Positions 9,226-17,639 of a DNA stretch of 64,000 bases are shown here, piece by piece (position 1 is the first letter of the stretch; each line of letters begins with the position of its first letter). The notes beneath the pieces were generated by a model. That model saw nothing but the letters and a program-made list of their open reading frames with translations, had not been told where the DNA came from and ran no database searches. Both the position numbers and the translations under genes were made by a program. Origin of the DNA: Piscinibacter sp. XHJ-5 (lineage in GTDB: Bacteria > Pseudomonadota > Gammaproteobacteria > Burkholderiales > Burkholderiaceae_C); NCBI RefSeq assembly GCF_029855045.1, contig NZ_CP123228.1, positions 4,836,001 to 4,900,000 on the forward strand, in the 5' to 3' direction.

Positions 9226-9252
9226 TTAGCGTCGTGCGAAACGGCCGATAGT
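9226..9252 (+). promoter_or_regulatory. Candidate sigma-28 (FliA) promoter for chemoreceptor gene
   Basis: TTTAGCGT, 11 bases, GCCGATAG. The -10 part differs from the consensus GCCGATAA at one base and the spacing is exact; the -35 part is weaker (4 of 8). It lies 68 bases upstream of the methyl-accepting chemotaxis protein, a class of gene commonly read by FliA. Confidence 0.5.
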
Positions 9253-9319
9253 TCTGTCTCACCCAGTCAGAAATGACTTCAATACTGAGCGGCGAGACAG
9301 ATCGCTTCGGAGACGTTGC

Positions 9320-11026
9320 ATGATGAAGACCTTCGGAAACCTGCGAATCGGCGTGCGCCTCGGCCTCGCGTTCGCATTCGTACTGGCATTGCTGATCGCC
9401 ATCGTCGCCGTCAGCCTCGACAAGCTGACCGACGTGAACGACAAGGTGGACACAGTCGTCGACGAGCGGTACCCGCAGGTCCTGCTTGCATACGAGATCC
9501 AGGATCAGGTCAACGCCATCGTCAGCAACGTGCGCGCGGCGCTGCTCGAAAGGACGCCCGAAGCCGCGAAGAAGTCGTTGGACAGCATCGTGGCCAGCCG
9601 CACAAAGGTGGGGGAGGCCATGGAAAAGCTGGACAAGAGCCTGCGGGACCCCAAGACGCGAGCCCTCTTTGCGGCGGCCAAGGAGAGTCGAACAGTGTTC
9701 GTCGCCGGGCAAAATCAGTTCATCGAACTGGTGAATGCCGGAAACCGCGAAGGCGCCATCGACGTTGCGCTGGGACGCCTGCGCACCGAGCAGCATGCCT
9801 ACCAGGCCAACATCAACAAGCTCGTCGAGGAACTCAGCAGCCAGGTCAAGCAAGCCGGCGAGGACGCGACGCGCGAGCACGACGACGGCCGCCAATTGAT
9901 CCTGGCGATCGGCGCCATTGCGTTCGCGCTGGCCGGCGTCCTCGCGTACGTGGTGACCGTCTCGATCACACGTCCCATCAACCAGGCCGTTCAGGTGGCG
10001 CAGACCGTTGCGGCGGGCGACCTCACCTCGCGCATCGAGGTCAACCGCAGCGACGAGACCGGCCGGCTGCTTGCAGCGCTCAAGGCGATGAACGACAGCC
10101 TGACCGGCATCGTGAGCCAGGTGCGCCAGAGCAGCGACAGCATCGCGACCGGATCGAGCCAGATTGCCACCGGCAACCAGGATCTGTCGCAACGCACGGA
10201 AGAGCAGGCCTCCAACCTGCAGCAGACAGCGTCATCGATGGAACAGCTGACCAGCACCGTGAAGAACAACGCCGACACCGCCCGCGCCGCGAACCAGATG
10301 GCGACGTCCGCACGCGATGTGGCAGCGCAGGGCGGGGCCGTCGTCAGCCAGGTGGTTCAGACCATGGAAGAGATCACCCTTGCGAGCAAGAAGATCGCTG
10401 ACATCAACGGGGTCATCGACAGCATCGCCTTCCAGACGAACATCCTGGCGCTGAACGCCGCTGTCGAAGCGGCACGCGCAGGCGAGCAAGGCCGTGGCTT
10501 CGCGGTCGTGGCCGGCGAGGTGCGCAACCTCGCGCAGCGCAGCGCCCAGGCCGCCAAGGAGATCAAGACGCTGATCAACGACAGCACCGGGAAGGTCGAG
10601 TCGGGCAGCCGCCTGGTCGGCGACGCGGGCCGCACCATGGACGACATCGTGACGCAGGTGAAGCGCGTCAACGACATGCTCGCGGAGATCAGCGCCGCGA
10701 CGAGCGAGCAGACGACCGGTATCGGACAGATCAGCAATGCGGTGACGCAGCTCGATCAGGTCACGCAGCAGAACGCGGCGCTGGTGGAGGAATCAGCCGC
10801 TGCGGCGGAGAGCCTCAAGCAGCAAGCCAACCGGCTGGTGAACGCGGTTGCGGTCTTCAAGCTCGGCGAAGGCGCGACAAAGGACGCGGGACGCGACAGG
10901 TCCCATGCCACCCCCTCGCGAGTCGACGAGCCGGCGCAGCAGAACCTGCCCGCCGTGCACGCGGTCCAGAAGCCGAAGCCGGCCGCCGCGATGGCATCCG
11001 GCAACGACGACTGGACTTCGTTCTGA
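9320..11026 (+). CDS. Methyl-accepting chemotaxis protein
   Basis: Membrane chemoreceptor of 568 residues. Transmembrane helix 1 is at about 13-33; a helical periplasmic domain of the four-helix-bundle type follows; helix 2 is at about 195-215. A HAMP domain comes next ([19 protein letters not shown]) and then the cytoplasmic signalling coiled coil. The hairpin tip that contacts CheA and CheW ([19 protein letters not shown]) is at about residues 370-390. The C-terminus ends in DDWTSF, resembling the tethering pentapeptide for CheR/CheB. A candidate sigma-28 promoter lies upstream. The ligand cannot be read from the sequence, and no other che gene is nearby. Confidence 0.95.
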   Translation: MMKTFGNLRIGVRLGLAFAFVLALLIAIVAVSLDKLTDVNDKVDTVVDERYPQVLLAYEIQDQVNAIVSNVRAALLERTPEAAKKSLDSIVASRTKVGEAMEKLDKSLRDPKTRALFAAAKESRTVFVAGQNQFIELVNAGNREGAIDVALGRLRTEQHAYQANINKLVEELSSQVKQAGEDATREHDDGRQLILAIGAIAFALAGVLAYVVTVSITRPINQAVQVAQTVAAGDLTSRIEVNRSDETGRLLAALKAMNDSLTGIVSQVRQSSDSIATGSSQIATGNQDLSQRTEEQASNLQQTASSMEQLTSTVKNNADTARAANQMATSARDVAAQGGAVVSQVVQTMEEITLASKKIADINGVIDSIAFQTNILALNAAVEAARAGEQGRGFAVVAGEVRNLAQRSAQAAKEIKTLINDSTGKVESGSRLVGDAGRTMDDIVTQVKRVNDMLAEISAATSEQTTGIGQISNAVTQLDQVTQQNAALVEESAAAAESLKQQANRLVNAVAVFKLGEGATKDAGRDRSHATPSRVDEPAQQNLPAVHAVQKPKPAAAMASGNDDWTSF

Positions 11027-11061
11027 GCAGCGCCTGCGCATAGACCCCACGCGGCAGTGCG

Positions 11062-11099
11062 ACTCGCGGCGATGCGCCTGGTGGCGCATCGCCGCGAGT
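11062..11099. terminator. Long perfect hairpin after chemoreceptor gene
   Basis: A 17-bp perfect stem (ACTCGCGGCGATGCGCC) with a TGGT loop, 35 bp downstream of the chemoreceptor stop. It has no T-run, so it is either a weak intrinsic terminator or an mRNA-stabilising hairpin. The rest of 11027-11449 holds no gene I can support. Confidence 0.5.
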
Positions 11100-11449
11100 G
11101 CTATGGTCCTTGCAGACCTCGATGGTCTCTCCGCAAGCCATGTCCCGCACCCGCCCCTTCATCGCCAGTCCCAAGCAGCGCACCGTCCGGTGCGTGTGCC
11201 TGAGCGCGACCGACGGGCCGGCGTTCGCCATGTCGGGATGCACCGCGCGCCGCGCTGACGGCGTTCCGGCCTTTCTTTCCTGACGCGGTAGGTCGCGATC
11301 CCGCGCACCGAGCGCAGGACCGCTTCCTACCGGACCTCCCCCGCCTGCCCTTCATCCTGACTCGCCGAGCCCGGCGAGCGGGATGACCCGCGCCCGCCTG
11401 CGTCCACGGCCAGGGGGCATGTCTCACGCACGCATGGAAGGGAAACCTC

Positions 11450-11860
11450 ATGGAAGTCTTGGCACTCGAGCGCACGCTCACCGAACTCGACCACGCACGC
11501 CTCTCGCGGCTCATGCCCCGGGACGCGCGGTCGGGAAGCAACGCACACCCGATCGAAAGCATCCTGGAGTGGGCCCGCCTGGTGCCCTCGCGCGACATAT
11601 CGCCCGACATCGTCACGATGTACTCGCAGATCGTGCTGGGCTTGCCCGGCGGCCGGCAGAAGAAGCTGACCCTGTGCTATCCGCAGGACGCCGAGCCGTC
11701 GGAGGGGTTCGTCTCGGTGCTGTCGCCTGCCGGTTCGGGCCTGCTGGGATTGCGCGTCGGCGACCGGGCTTGCTGGCGCACACCCACCGGAGGCGAGAGC
11801 GCAGCCGAGGTGCTTGCCATCCTCTTCCAGCCCGAAGCCAGCGGCGACTACACGACCTAG
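11450..11860 (+). CDS. Rnk-like GreA/GreB C-terminal domain protein
   Basis: 136-residue protein of the Rnk type. It has an N-terminal coiled helix region (about 5-45) and a GreA/GreB-like C-terminal domain (about 55-130), with the family pattern VTMYSQIVL, LTLCYPQDA and a closing segment on GLRVGD and a Trp. Rnk proteins bind RNA polymerase and can compete with Gre factors; that role is known for the family and inferred here. The ATG follows GGGAAACCTC. It stands 56 bp before a universal-stress gene on the same strand, so the two may be co-expressed. Confidence 0.8.
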   Translation: MEVLALERTLTELDHARLSRLMPRDARSGSNAHPIESILEWARLVPSRDISPDIVTMYSQIVLGLPGGRQKKLTLCYPQDAEPSEGFVSVLSPAGSGLLGLRVGDRACWRTPTGGESAAEVLAILFQPEASGDYTT

Positions 11861-11916
11861 CGCGACTCACCGACCGGCGCCCGCCGAGGCGGTGCGTCCA
11901 TCGCATGGAGGCTCAG

Positions 11917-12879
11917 ATGACACGCTTCAAATCGATTCTGGTGGCGACAGACTTCTCCGTCGACGCCACCCACGCAGTGCGCAAGGCAGCGCTATTGGCG
12001 GAGCACCATGCGGCTCGCCTGACGCTGCTGCACGTCGTGAATCCCGCCGGCTTCAAGCCGTTGCGACAGTGGTTCGCGCCTTCGATCGATGTCGACCTGA
12101 AGGCCGCGCAGGCGCGCGCGACCCTGCGCCGGTTCGCTGCCGAAATCAACGGCAGGCACGGCGTGCCGGCACGATGTCGAGTCGTCGTCGGAGAGTCCTT
12201 CGACGAGATCCGCCGCGCCTCGGAAGGCGCCGACCTCGTCGTCCTCGGCCAGCGCGGCAGAAATCCGATCAAGGACCTGGTGACCGGCAGCACCGCCGAC
12301 CGTCTCTTGCGGTCGTGCCGACGTGCCACGCTGGTCGTGAAGCAACCGCTCGATCGCTTCTATCGCAGCATCCTCGTGCCCGTCGATTTCACGGCCTGTT
12401 CACAAGCCTGCCTGCAGTCGGCCGCCTCCCTGGTGCAAACCGCGGACATCCACGTCTTCCACGCGCTCGACCCGGTCGAAGAATTCGAGATGCGGATGGC
12501 CGGCGTTCCGGCCGCGGTGATACGCGATCACAGCGACATCGTGGACCGCAAGGCGCACGATCGAATGCACGGCATCGCAGCCAAGGCGGGGGTGGAGTCG
12601 AGCCGGGTCAGAACCATCGTGCGTCGCGGCCCTGCATGGGCCTGCGCGCTGGACCAGGCGGACAAGGTCGGCGCGGACCTCATCGTCATCGGCAAGCAGG
12701 GCACGTCCACGATGGCCGAGTTCTTCCTGGGCCGTGTCACGCGCCGCTTGTTGGCCCGGTCGAAGTGCGACGTGATGGTCATGCCTCGCGCGGCGGTCGA
12801 GGCGGCCTGTGCACGGCCTGACCTCGCCCTTCGCCCTGATCACTCGAGGAGAGTCTCATGCCTGTCTTCCTCTCGATGA
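11917..12879 (+). CDS. Tandem universal stress protein
   Basis: Cytoplasmic protein of two UspA domains. Domain 1 (about 1-143) starts with FKSILVATDFS and ends with a nucleotide-binding-type pattern GQRGRNPIKDLVTGSTADRLL. Domain 2 (about 146-290) starts with YRSILVPVDFT and has GKQGTSTMAEFFLGRVTRRLL. I chose the ATG at 11917 because GGAGG lies 7 bases upstream; an in-frame ATG at 11905 is possible. Its last 22 bases overlap the start of the next small gene. Family members help in starvation and stress survival; the specific role here is unknown. Confidence 0.9.
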   Translation: MTRFKSILVATDFSVDATHAVRKAALLAEHHAARLTLLHVVNPAGFKPLRQWFAPSIDVDLKAAQARATLRRFAAEINGRHGVPARCRVVVGESFDEIRRASEGADLVVLGQRGRNPIKDLVTGSTADRLLRSCRRATLVVKQPLDRFYRSILVPVDFTACSQACLQSAASLVQTADIHVFHALDPVEEFEMRMAGVPAAVIRDHSDIVDRKAHDRMHGIAAKAGVESSRVRTIVRRGPAWACALDQADKVGADLIVIGKQGTSTMAEFFLGRVTRRLLARSKCDVMVMPRAAVEAACARPDLALRPDHSRRVSCLSSSR

Positions 12880-13196
12880 CCGACCTCGTGCGCTCGCAGG
12901 TGGAGCCGCACCTGCGTCTGGCCTGGTTCCTCTACGAAGCCATCGAACGTGAGCATCGACTGAACCTCCAGGCCCTGTCGGCCACGCACGGTGCGTTCGT
13001 CGTGGCCTGGATGCGGATGCTCACCGTCGCCGGCGGGGCACGCGCCGATGCCCCGTCGCGGCCGCCGCGCTCGCCAGGCTTGCGCGCGAAGGCGGGCGCT
13101 TCGGCGACCAGCGCGACTGATGAATGCCCTCTCCCGCTTGCGGGAGAGGGTCCACCCGCCGCCTCGGCACAGGATCGCGCAACGCGATCCTTATGA
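12858..13196 (+). CDS. Small hypothetical protein with repeat-derived C-terminus
   Basis: 112 residues, no family recognised. The ATG has a good ribosome site (GAGGAGAG) and overlaps the end of the universal-stress gene by 22 bases, which suggests coupling. Residues 5-55 look like a helical folded unit (LRLAWFLYEAIEREHRLNLQ). The tail is Ala/Pro/Arg-rich; about residues 90-98 are encoded by the palindromic repeat at 13127-13150. The original gene may therefore have been shorter and extended when the repeat removed its stop codon. This is inference; homologs would decide it. Confidence 0.5.
   Translation: MPVFLSMTDLVRSQVEPHLRLAWFLYEAIEREHRLNLQALSATHGAFVVAWMRMLTVAGGARADAPSRPPRSPGLRAKAGASATSATDECPLPLAGEGPPAASAQDRATRSL
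13127..13150. repeat. REP-like palindrome, second copy
   Basis: CCCTCTCCCG, CTTG, CGGGAGAGGG. Both stem arms are identical to the inner stem in lpdA (1236-1260). Here it lies at the 3' end of a small ORF, just before the TRIC-family gene. Confidence 0.85.
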
Positions 13197-13203
13197 TGAC
13201 CGC

Positions 13204-13863
13204 ATGTCCGCCGAGTCGCTCTGGACGCTGTCGAACGCCCAGGTGGCCATCGAAGTGGTGGCCACCCTCGCCTTCGCGCTCTCGGGCCTCATCGAGGCAG
13301 CGCGCAAGCGTCTCGATGCGGTGGGCGTGTGCGTGGTCGCGGGGCTGGCGGCGTTCGGCGGGGGCACGCTGCGCGACATCCTCCTCGACAGGCGACCGTT
13401 CTTCTGGGTCGAGCAGGCCACGTGGCTGTGGGTGCTGCTCGCGCTGTGCATCGGCGCCATGTTCTTCATGCGCGCTCGGCATGTCGAGCCGACCGAGCGT
13501 GCGATGCAATGGCCCGACGCCTTGGGGCTGGGCCTGTTCACGGCCGGGGGCACGCAGATTGCGCTGGACGCGTCACTGCCCGCGATCGTCGCGGTGCTGA
13601 TGGGCATGGTCACGGCGGTGTTCGGCGGCGTCTTGCGCGACATCGTCTGCAATGAAATCCCGAAGGCGTTTCGCGACCACCGGCCCTACGCCGTCTGCTC
13701 GTTCGCGGGCGGCTGGCTGGTGGTGGTCGCGCACGTCTTGGGCGCGCCGCAATGGGTCGGACTGGCCGCGGGAGCGGGGTCGGCCACGCTGCTGCGCGCG
13801 ATGGCTGTGCTGAGGGGCTGGACTTTGCCGGCCTGGCGGTCGATGGGTCCGGGCGGGCGCTGA
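13204..13863 (+). CDS. TRIC-type / UPF0126 membrane protein
   Basis: 219-residue inner-membrane protein of the UPF0126 (YicG-like) family, made of two repeats of three membrane helices. Each repeat holds the glycine-rich signature: FGGGTLRDILL at about 52-62 and FGGVLRDIVC at about 138-148, followed by KAFRDHRPYAVCSF. Bacterial members have been shown to form trimeric potassium/cation channels; some are proposed glycine transporters. The start is the ATG at 13204. Strand and spacing suggest that it could be transcribed with the preceding stress genes. Confidence 0.9.
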   Translation: MSAESLWTLSNAQVAIEVVATLAFALSGLIEAARKRLDAVGVCVVAGLAAFGGGTLRDILLDRRPFFWVEQATWLWVLLALCIGAMFFMRARHVEPTERAMQWPDALGLGLFTAGGTQIALDASLPAIVAVLMGMVTAVFGGVLRDIVCNEIPKAFRDHRPYAVCSFAGGWLVVVAHVLGAPQWVGLAAGAGSATLLRAMAVLRGWTLPAWRSMGPGGR

Positions 13864-13981
13864 AGTCGACGAGGTGTCGTCGTTCCATGCGTGCAAGGCG
13901 AGTCCGCGTCAGGGCCATTGACGGGGCGCCCCGCGCAGGTTCAGCATGTGCTCCTTTCCGTTGATCCACCAGGGGTGAGAC

Positions 13982-14437
13982 ATGGGCCTGCTCGACCAGA
14001 TTCTTGGCGGACTTGCGGCCACCCGCTCGGGGCGTTCCTTTCCAGGCCAGTCCGGCGGGGGGATGGGCAACGTCGTCATGGCCCTGCTGCCTGTCGTGCT
14101 GGGCATGCTGGCAAATCGCCAGGGCGGCACGGGCATGGGCGGCCTGGGCGGACTGCTCGAGCAGCTGACGCGCGGCGGCTATGGCCAGCAAGCCAGCTCG
14201 TGGGTCGGCACCGGGCCGAACGAGGCGCTGCCGGCGCAGGCCTGGTCCGATGTCTTCGGGCCGGAGCAGCTCGCGGCGATCGCCTCGCAGGCCGGGGTTT
14301 CCGAGGACGAAGCGCGGGCCGGCCTGTCGGAGCTGATGCCCGAAATGGTGGATCGATTGACACCGGAGGGGCAGATGCCGCCGCAAGACCAGCTGCTGGC
14401 GAGCATCGACGAGTACGAGCGAAGGTTGCAAGGTTGA
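13982..14437 (+). CDS. YidB-like DUF937 protein
   Basis: 151 residues. It starts with MGLLDQILGG, typical of the YidB/DUF937 family, followed by a Gly/Met-rich low-complexity stretch (about 25-60). A helical C-terminal half has the pattern LAAIASQAGVSEDEARAGL and LMPEMVDRLTPEG. The family function is not established. Its stop codon overlaps the TTG start of the next ORF, so translation is probably coupled. Confidence 0.85.
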   Translation: MGLLDQILGGLAATRSGRSFPGQSGGGMGNVVMALLPVVLGMLANRQGGTGMGGLGGLLEQLTRGGYGQQASSWVGTGPNEALPAQAWSDVFGPEQLAAIASQAGVSEDEARAGLSELMPEMVDRLTPEGQMPPQDQLLASIDEYERRLQG

Positions 14438-14733
14438 CCCCCTCGATCGACGCGTTCGTCCTCAGCCTAGACGGCCCGGCGCCGCCGCCCTCCGCGACGC
14501 CCATGCTGCGCGCCGTCTGGCATGGCCTGCGCGGTGACTGGGACACCGCGCACGACCTCGCCCAGGCTCGACACGACGCGCAAGGCGCGTGGGTCCACGC
14601 CTGGCTGCATCGCATCGAAGGCGACCTCGGGAACGCCGCGTACTGGTACGAACGAGCGCGCCAGCAGCCGCGACGGGGCGACACGCGCGACGAGGGTCTG
14701 GAGATCGCGCGGACCCTGATCGAGTCGATCTGA
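14434..14733 (+). CDS. Hypothetical protein coupled to YidB-like gene
   Basis: About 99 residues from a TTG at 14434-14436 that overlaps the preceding TGA (TTGA). Conserved-looking features are LRAVWHGLRGDWDTAHDLAQ and GAWVHAWLHRIEGDLGNAAYWYERA, a helical pattern reminiscent of short repeat proteins found in many Burkholderiales. I do not know a function. The alternative first ATG is at 14503 and would remove the first 23 residues. The short overlap with the upstream gene supports the TTG start. Confidence 0.65.
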   Translation: MTPSIDAFVLSLDGPAPPPSATPMLRAVWHGLRGDWDTAHDLAQARHDAQGAWVHAWLHRIEGDLGNAAYWYERARQQPRRGDTRDEGLEIARTLIESI

Positions 14734-14758
14734 GGCACGCGGTCCCATCCCCGAGCCC

Positions 14759-15655
14759 ATGGACGACTTCGAGGCCACTTCCGTCGACGTCCGCGAGACG
14801 CATCTCTTCGTTCGTCGCGCAGGCAAGGGCCCACCGCTGCTGATGCTGCACGGCTTTCCGCAGACGCACCTGATGTGGCGCCTGGTGGCGCCAGCGCTCG
14901 TGCGGCACTTCACGGTGGTCTGTGCAGACCTGCGGGGCTACGGCGACAGCGGCTGCCCCGACAGCGACGACGCGCATGGACCGTACGCCAAGCGAGCCAT
15001 GGCTCGCGACCTGGTCATCCTCATGGAGCGGCTGGGATTCGCCAGCTTCGCCGTCGCGGGACACGACAGGGGCGGACGCGTGGCATATCGACTCGCGCTC
15101 GATCATCCGCGGCGCGTGACGCGGCTGGCGGTGCTGGATGTGCTCCCGACCAGCACCGTCTGGGAGCATGCCGATGCGCGCCTCGCGCTCGCCTATTGGC
15201 CGTGGTCGATGCTCGCGCAGCCGATGCCGTTGCCGGAGCGCCTGCTGCAGTCCGCCGCCGAGGCCGTCGTGGACGCAGCGCTGGACGGCTGGGGCCCGAA
15301 GTCCGACGCGTTCACGCCGGCGGTGCGAGCCGCCTATGCGGCGCCCTTGCGCGATCCGTCGCATGCACACGCGATCTGCGAGGAGTACCGGGCGGCGGCG
15401 ACGCTGGATCGAGAGCACGACGCCGCCGACCGAAGCGCAGGGCGGCGCATTGCATGTCCCGTCGTGGTCTTGTGGAGCAAGGGCGATGCGCTGGACACCT
15501 GGTATGCCGATGCGGGAGGTCCGCTCTCCCTGTGGCGTTCGTGGTGCGACGATGTGCGAGGGCAAGCCCTCGACGGGGGCCACTTCTTTCCCGAAACCCG
15601 GCCGGATGAGACCGTGCGTGCACTGGAGGGCTTCTTCCGCGCGGCCGGCGACTGA
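14759..15655 (+). CDS. Alpha/beta hydrolase, haloacetate-dehalogenase-like
   Basis: 298-residue soluble hydrolase. It carries the oxyanion motif LHGFPQTHLMW, the strand-order motif DLRGYGDS, and the nucleophile elbow GHDRGGR (about residues 101-107) with Asp instead of Ser. It ends with GGHFFPE, holding the catalytic His. An Asp nucleophile flanked by two Arg is the pattern of fluoroacetate and haloacetate dehalogenases and some epoxide hydrolases. The exact substrate is not decidable from sequence. It converges with the ATP-grasp-like gene, 36 bp away. Confidence 0.85.
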   Translation: MDDFEATSVDVRETHLFVRRAGKGPPLLMLHGFPQTHLMWRLVAPALVRHFTVVCADLRGYGDSGCPDSDDAHGPYAKRAMARDLVILMERLGFASFAVAGHDRGGRVAYRLALDHPRRVTRLAVLDVLPTSTVWEHADARLALAYWPWSMLAQPMPLPERLLQSAAEAVVDAALDGWGPKSDAFTPAVRAAYAAPLRDPSHAHAICEEYRAAATLDREHDAADRSAGRRIACPVVVLWSKGDALDTWYADAGGPLSLWRSWCDDVRGQALDGGHFFPETRPDETVRALEGFFRAAGD

Positions 15656-15691
15656 GTGTCCGCTGCCGGTGTCGAAGGGAGACGGCTGCCA

Positions 15692-17023
15692 TCAGGGGGC
15701 AGCCCCGGCGGCGAACATCCCATACACGGGCGCGAAGCCGCCGCCCGGTGTGCGGAAGTTCGTGGTCTGCCCCTGGTACAGGCGCGCGGCGACCCACTGC
15801 ACTTCGCCGTCGTAGACGTAGTTGCGCAGGTCGAACTTCAGCGTCCGAGGCGTCTGGCCACCATCGACGACGCGCTGTCCCGGTGCCGCCAGCGCCTGAG
15901 CGACATAGTCGCCGTTGAGGATGTCCTCCCAGACGCGCCTGGTGAGCTTGTCGCCACGATAGGCAGCACGGCCGCCATATCCGGCGGTGGGCTTGAAGAA
16001 GAGCTGCCGGCGGTCGGCCCAGAGCCGCTCGCCCTGTGCCTGGCGGACGATCGTGGTGCGTGGGATGTTGGCGAGCAGGACGTCCTGCGTGGATGCCGGA
16101 ACGCCAAGGGCGGCAAGGTGGCCGGGATCTGTCAGGAGGGCCAGGTTGCGCTTGTCGGCATGGAGTGCGTGCGCGCGGGGGTGCGGCGTGACGACCACCG
16201 CGTTCTCCAGGTAGGCCTCGCGCAAGGCCGCGCTCGCGGGCATGTCGAGCGAGAAGTCGGTGAGGCGGTTGTAGACGAGGTCGACCACGCCGCGCTCGTG
16301 CCACAACGCCCCGTCGCGCCAGGCCAGCTCCGACGGATCGGCAATGACCGCCTGCACGCCGTGTCGCTCGAACAGGCGCTGGAAGAGCAGGAACTCGGGA
16401 TAGAGGTACTGCTCATGGGGCCGGTCGTCGACGATCGCGAGGCGCCGAAGCGGCTCGGCTCGCCCGCTCAGCCTCCATTCATTGCGGAACATCGCCACGA
16501 TGCGCCGCTCCAGCGCTTCGGCGCCGGCGGAACCGGCAATGAGCCGTTCCACCGGAAAGCAGCAGGCGCGCTGGGCTCTCGCCAGAATGGCGTTGAGCAT
16601 CGCACCGCCGGCATTGGTGTTGATCTCGATGAGCCCGAGTTGCCCGTCGTGGAGATGGAAGTCGTACCCGAAGAAGACGCTCAACGCACCGCCGGGATCG
16701 TGCCGGGCAATCGCGGGGCCACGAGCCAGCACGTCCTGGCGATACGCGGGCAAGGCCACCACCGACTCCACGGCGCGCACGACCTCGGCCATTCGCTGCA
16801 GATGCGCGTCGGCGATGAAGACCGGGCGTGCAGCGAACACATACGGGCATCGCTGCTTCACCAGATCGACCCAGTCCTGCCTTCCGAGTTCGGCTTCGAG
16901 CGTGCGGCGCAAGGCCTGCTCGTCGAGGCCGATGCAAAGGCACTCGTCGTTCATGGCCCGGACGAGCGCCGGGTCTTCCACCCCGCGCGCGCCGTCGCAC
17001 GCCAGCCTCGATCGGTCGTTCAT
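15692..17023 (-). CDS. ATP-grasp-like protein of unknown substrate
   Basis: 443 residues. A C-terminal ATP-grasp-like stretch is visible: LFFKPTAGYGGRAAYRGDKL (about 340-360) and a late acidic KFDLRNYVYDGEV. A central IEINTNAGGAMLN resembles metal- and substrate-binding segments of glutathionylspermidine-synthase-like ligases. I cannot name the product. The start ATG at 17021-17023 overlaps the stop of the upstream acetyltransferase by 4 bases (ATGA), so the two are translationally coupled. It is the last gene of the marR-flavoprotein-MFS-GNAT operon, which suggests a role in the same detoxification or modification process. Confidence 0.65.
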   Translation of the reverse strand: MNDRSRLACDGARGVEDPALVRAMNDECLCIGLDEQALRRTLEAELGRQDWVDLVKQRCPYVFAARPVFIADAHLQRMAEVVRAVESVVALPAYRQDVLARGPAIARHDPGGALSVFFGYDFHLHDGQLGLIEINTNAGGAMLNAILARAQRACCFPVERLIAGSAGAEALERRIVAMFRNEWRLSGRAEPLRRLAIVDDRPHEQYLYPEFLLFQRLFERHGVQAVIADPSELAWRDGALWHERGVVDLVYNRLTDFSLDMPASAALREAYLENAVVVTPHPRAHALHADKRNLALLTDPGHLAALGVPASTQDVLLANIPRTTIVRQAQGERLWADRRQLFFKPTAGYGGRAAYRGDKLTRRVWEDILNGDYVAQALAAPGQRVVDGGQTPRTLKFDLRNYVYDGEVQWVAARLYQGQTTNFRTPGGGFAPVYGMFAAGAAP

Positions 17024-17583
17024 GTCGACGCCTCCGTTCGAATCCTGAAAGTCTCCGGCCGGAATGCCGAAGGCGGCGTCGGTTCGCCCGACTCGCGAAG
17101 GCGCTTCTGCCACCACCCCACGTCGCGCCAGGCGCCCAGCTTGTAGGCCACGTCCCGGTAGACGCCGATCGGGGTGAAGCCGAGCGACTCGTGCAATGCG
17201 ATGCTCGCCTCGTTGGGAAGCGCAATGCCTGCGAAAGCCTGGAAGTAGCCCAGGCGCGTCAGCTCGTCGAAAAGCACCGCATAGAGCCGCTTGCCGATGC
17301 CATGACCGCGATGGCCGTCGCGCACGTACGCCGTCGTGTCGACCGACCATTGGTAGCCCGCTCGCTCGCGGTGCCTGCTCGCGTAGACATAGCCCGTCAC
17401 CTCGTCCCGGGCGTCGACGCTCACGAGCCATGGCAGCCGCGCCATCGTGGAGACGATGCGTGACCGCATCTCCTCGATGGACGGAGGCTCGAACTCGACG
17501 GAGATCGCGGTGTGGGCAACGATGGGGCCGTAGATGGCCGCAAGCGCTTCGGCGTCATCGGGGGTGGCCAGCCGGATCTTCAT
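17020..17583 (-). CDS. GNAT acetyltransferase, phosphinothricin-acetyltransferase-like
   Basis: 187-residue GNAT protein. The start MKIRLATPDDAEAL, the pattern ISVEFEPPSIEEM, SVDTTAYVRDGHRGHGIGKRLY (acetyl-CoA loop) and the end AYKLGAWRDVGWWQK are hallmarks of the phosphinothricin N-acetyltransferase (Pat/Bar) group. ArsN1-type members of this group acetylate arsinothricin and sit in ars operons, which fits the neighbours here, but this assignment is an inference. It lies 56 bp after the MFS gene and overlaps the next gene by 4 bases. Confidence 0.85.
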   Translation of the reverse strand: MKIRLATPDDAEALAAIYGPIVAHTAISVEFEPPSIEEMRSRIVSTMARLPWLVSVDARDEVTGYVYASRHRERAGYQWSVDTTAYVRDGHRGHGIGKRLYAVLFDELTRLGYFQAFAGIALPNEASIALHESLGFTPIGVYRDVAYKLGAWRDVGWWQKRLRESGEPTPPSAFRPETFRIRTEAST

Positions 17584-17639
17584 CGCGTTTGCTCCTCGAA
17601 GGTTGTTCGACCCGATCGCTTCCGCCGTGCAGGAGCCCC

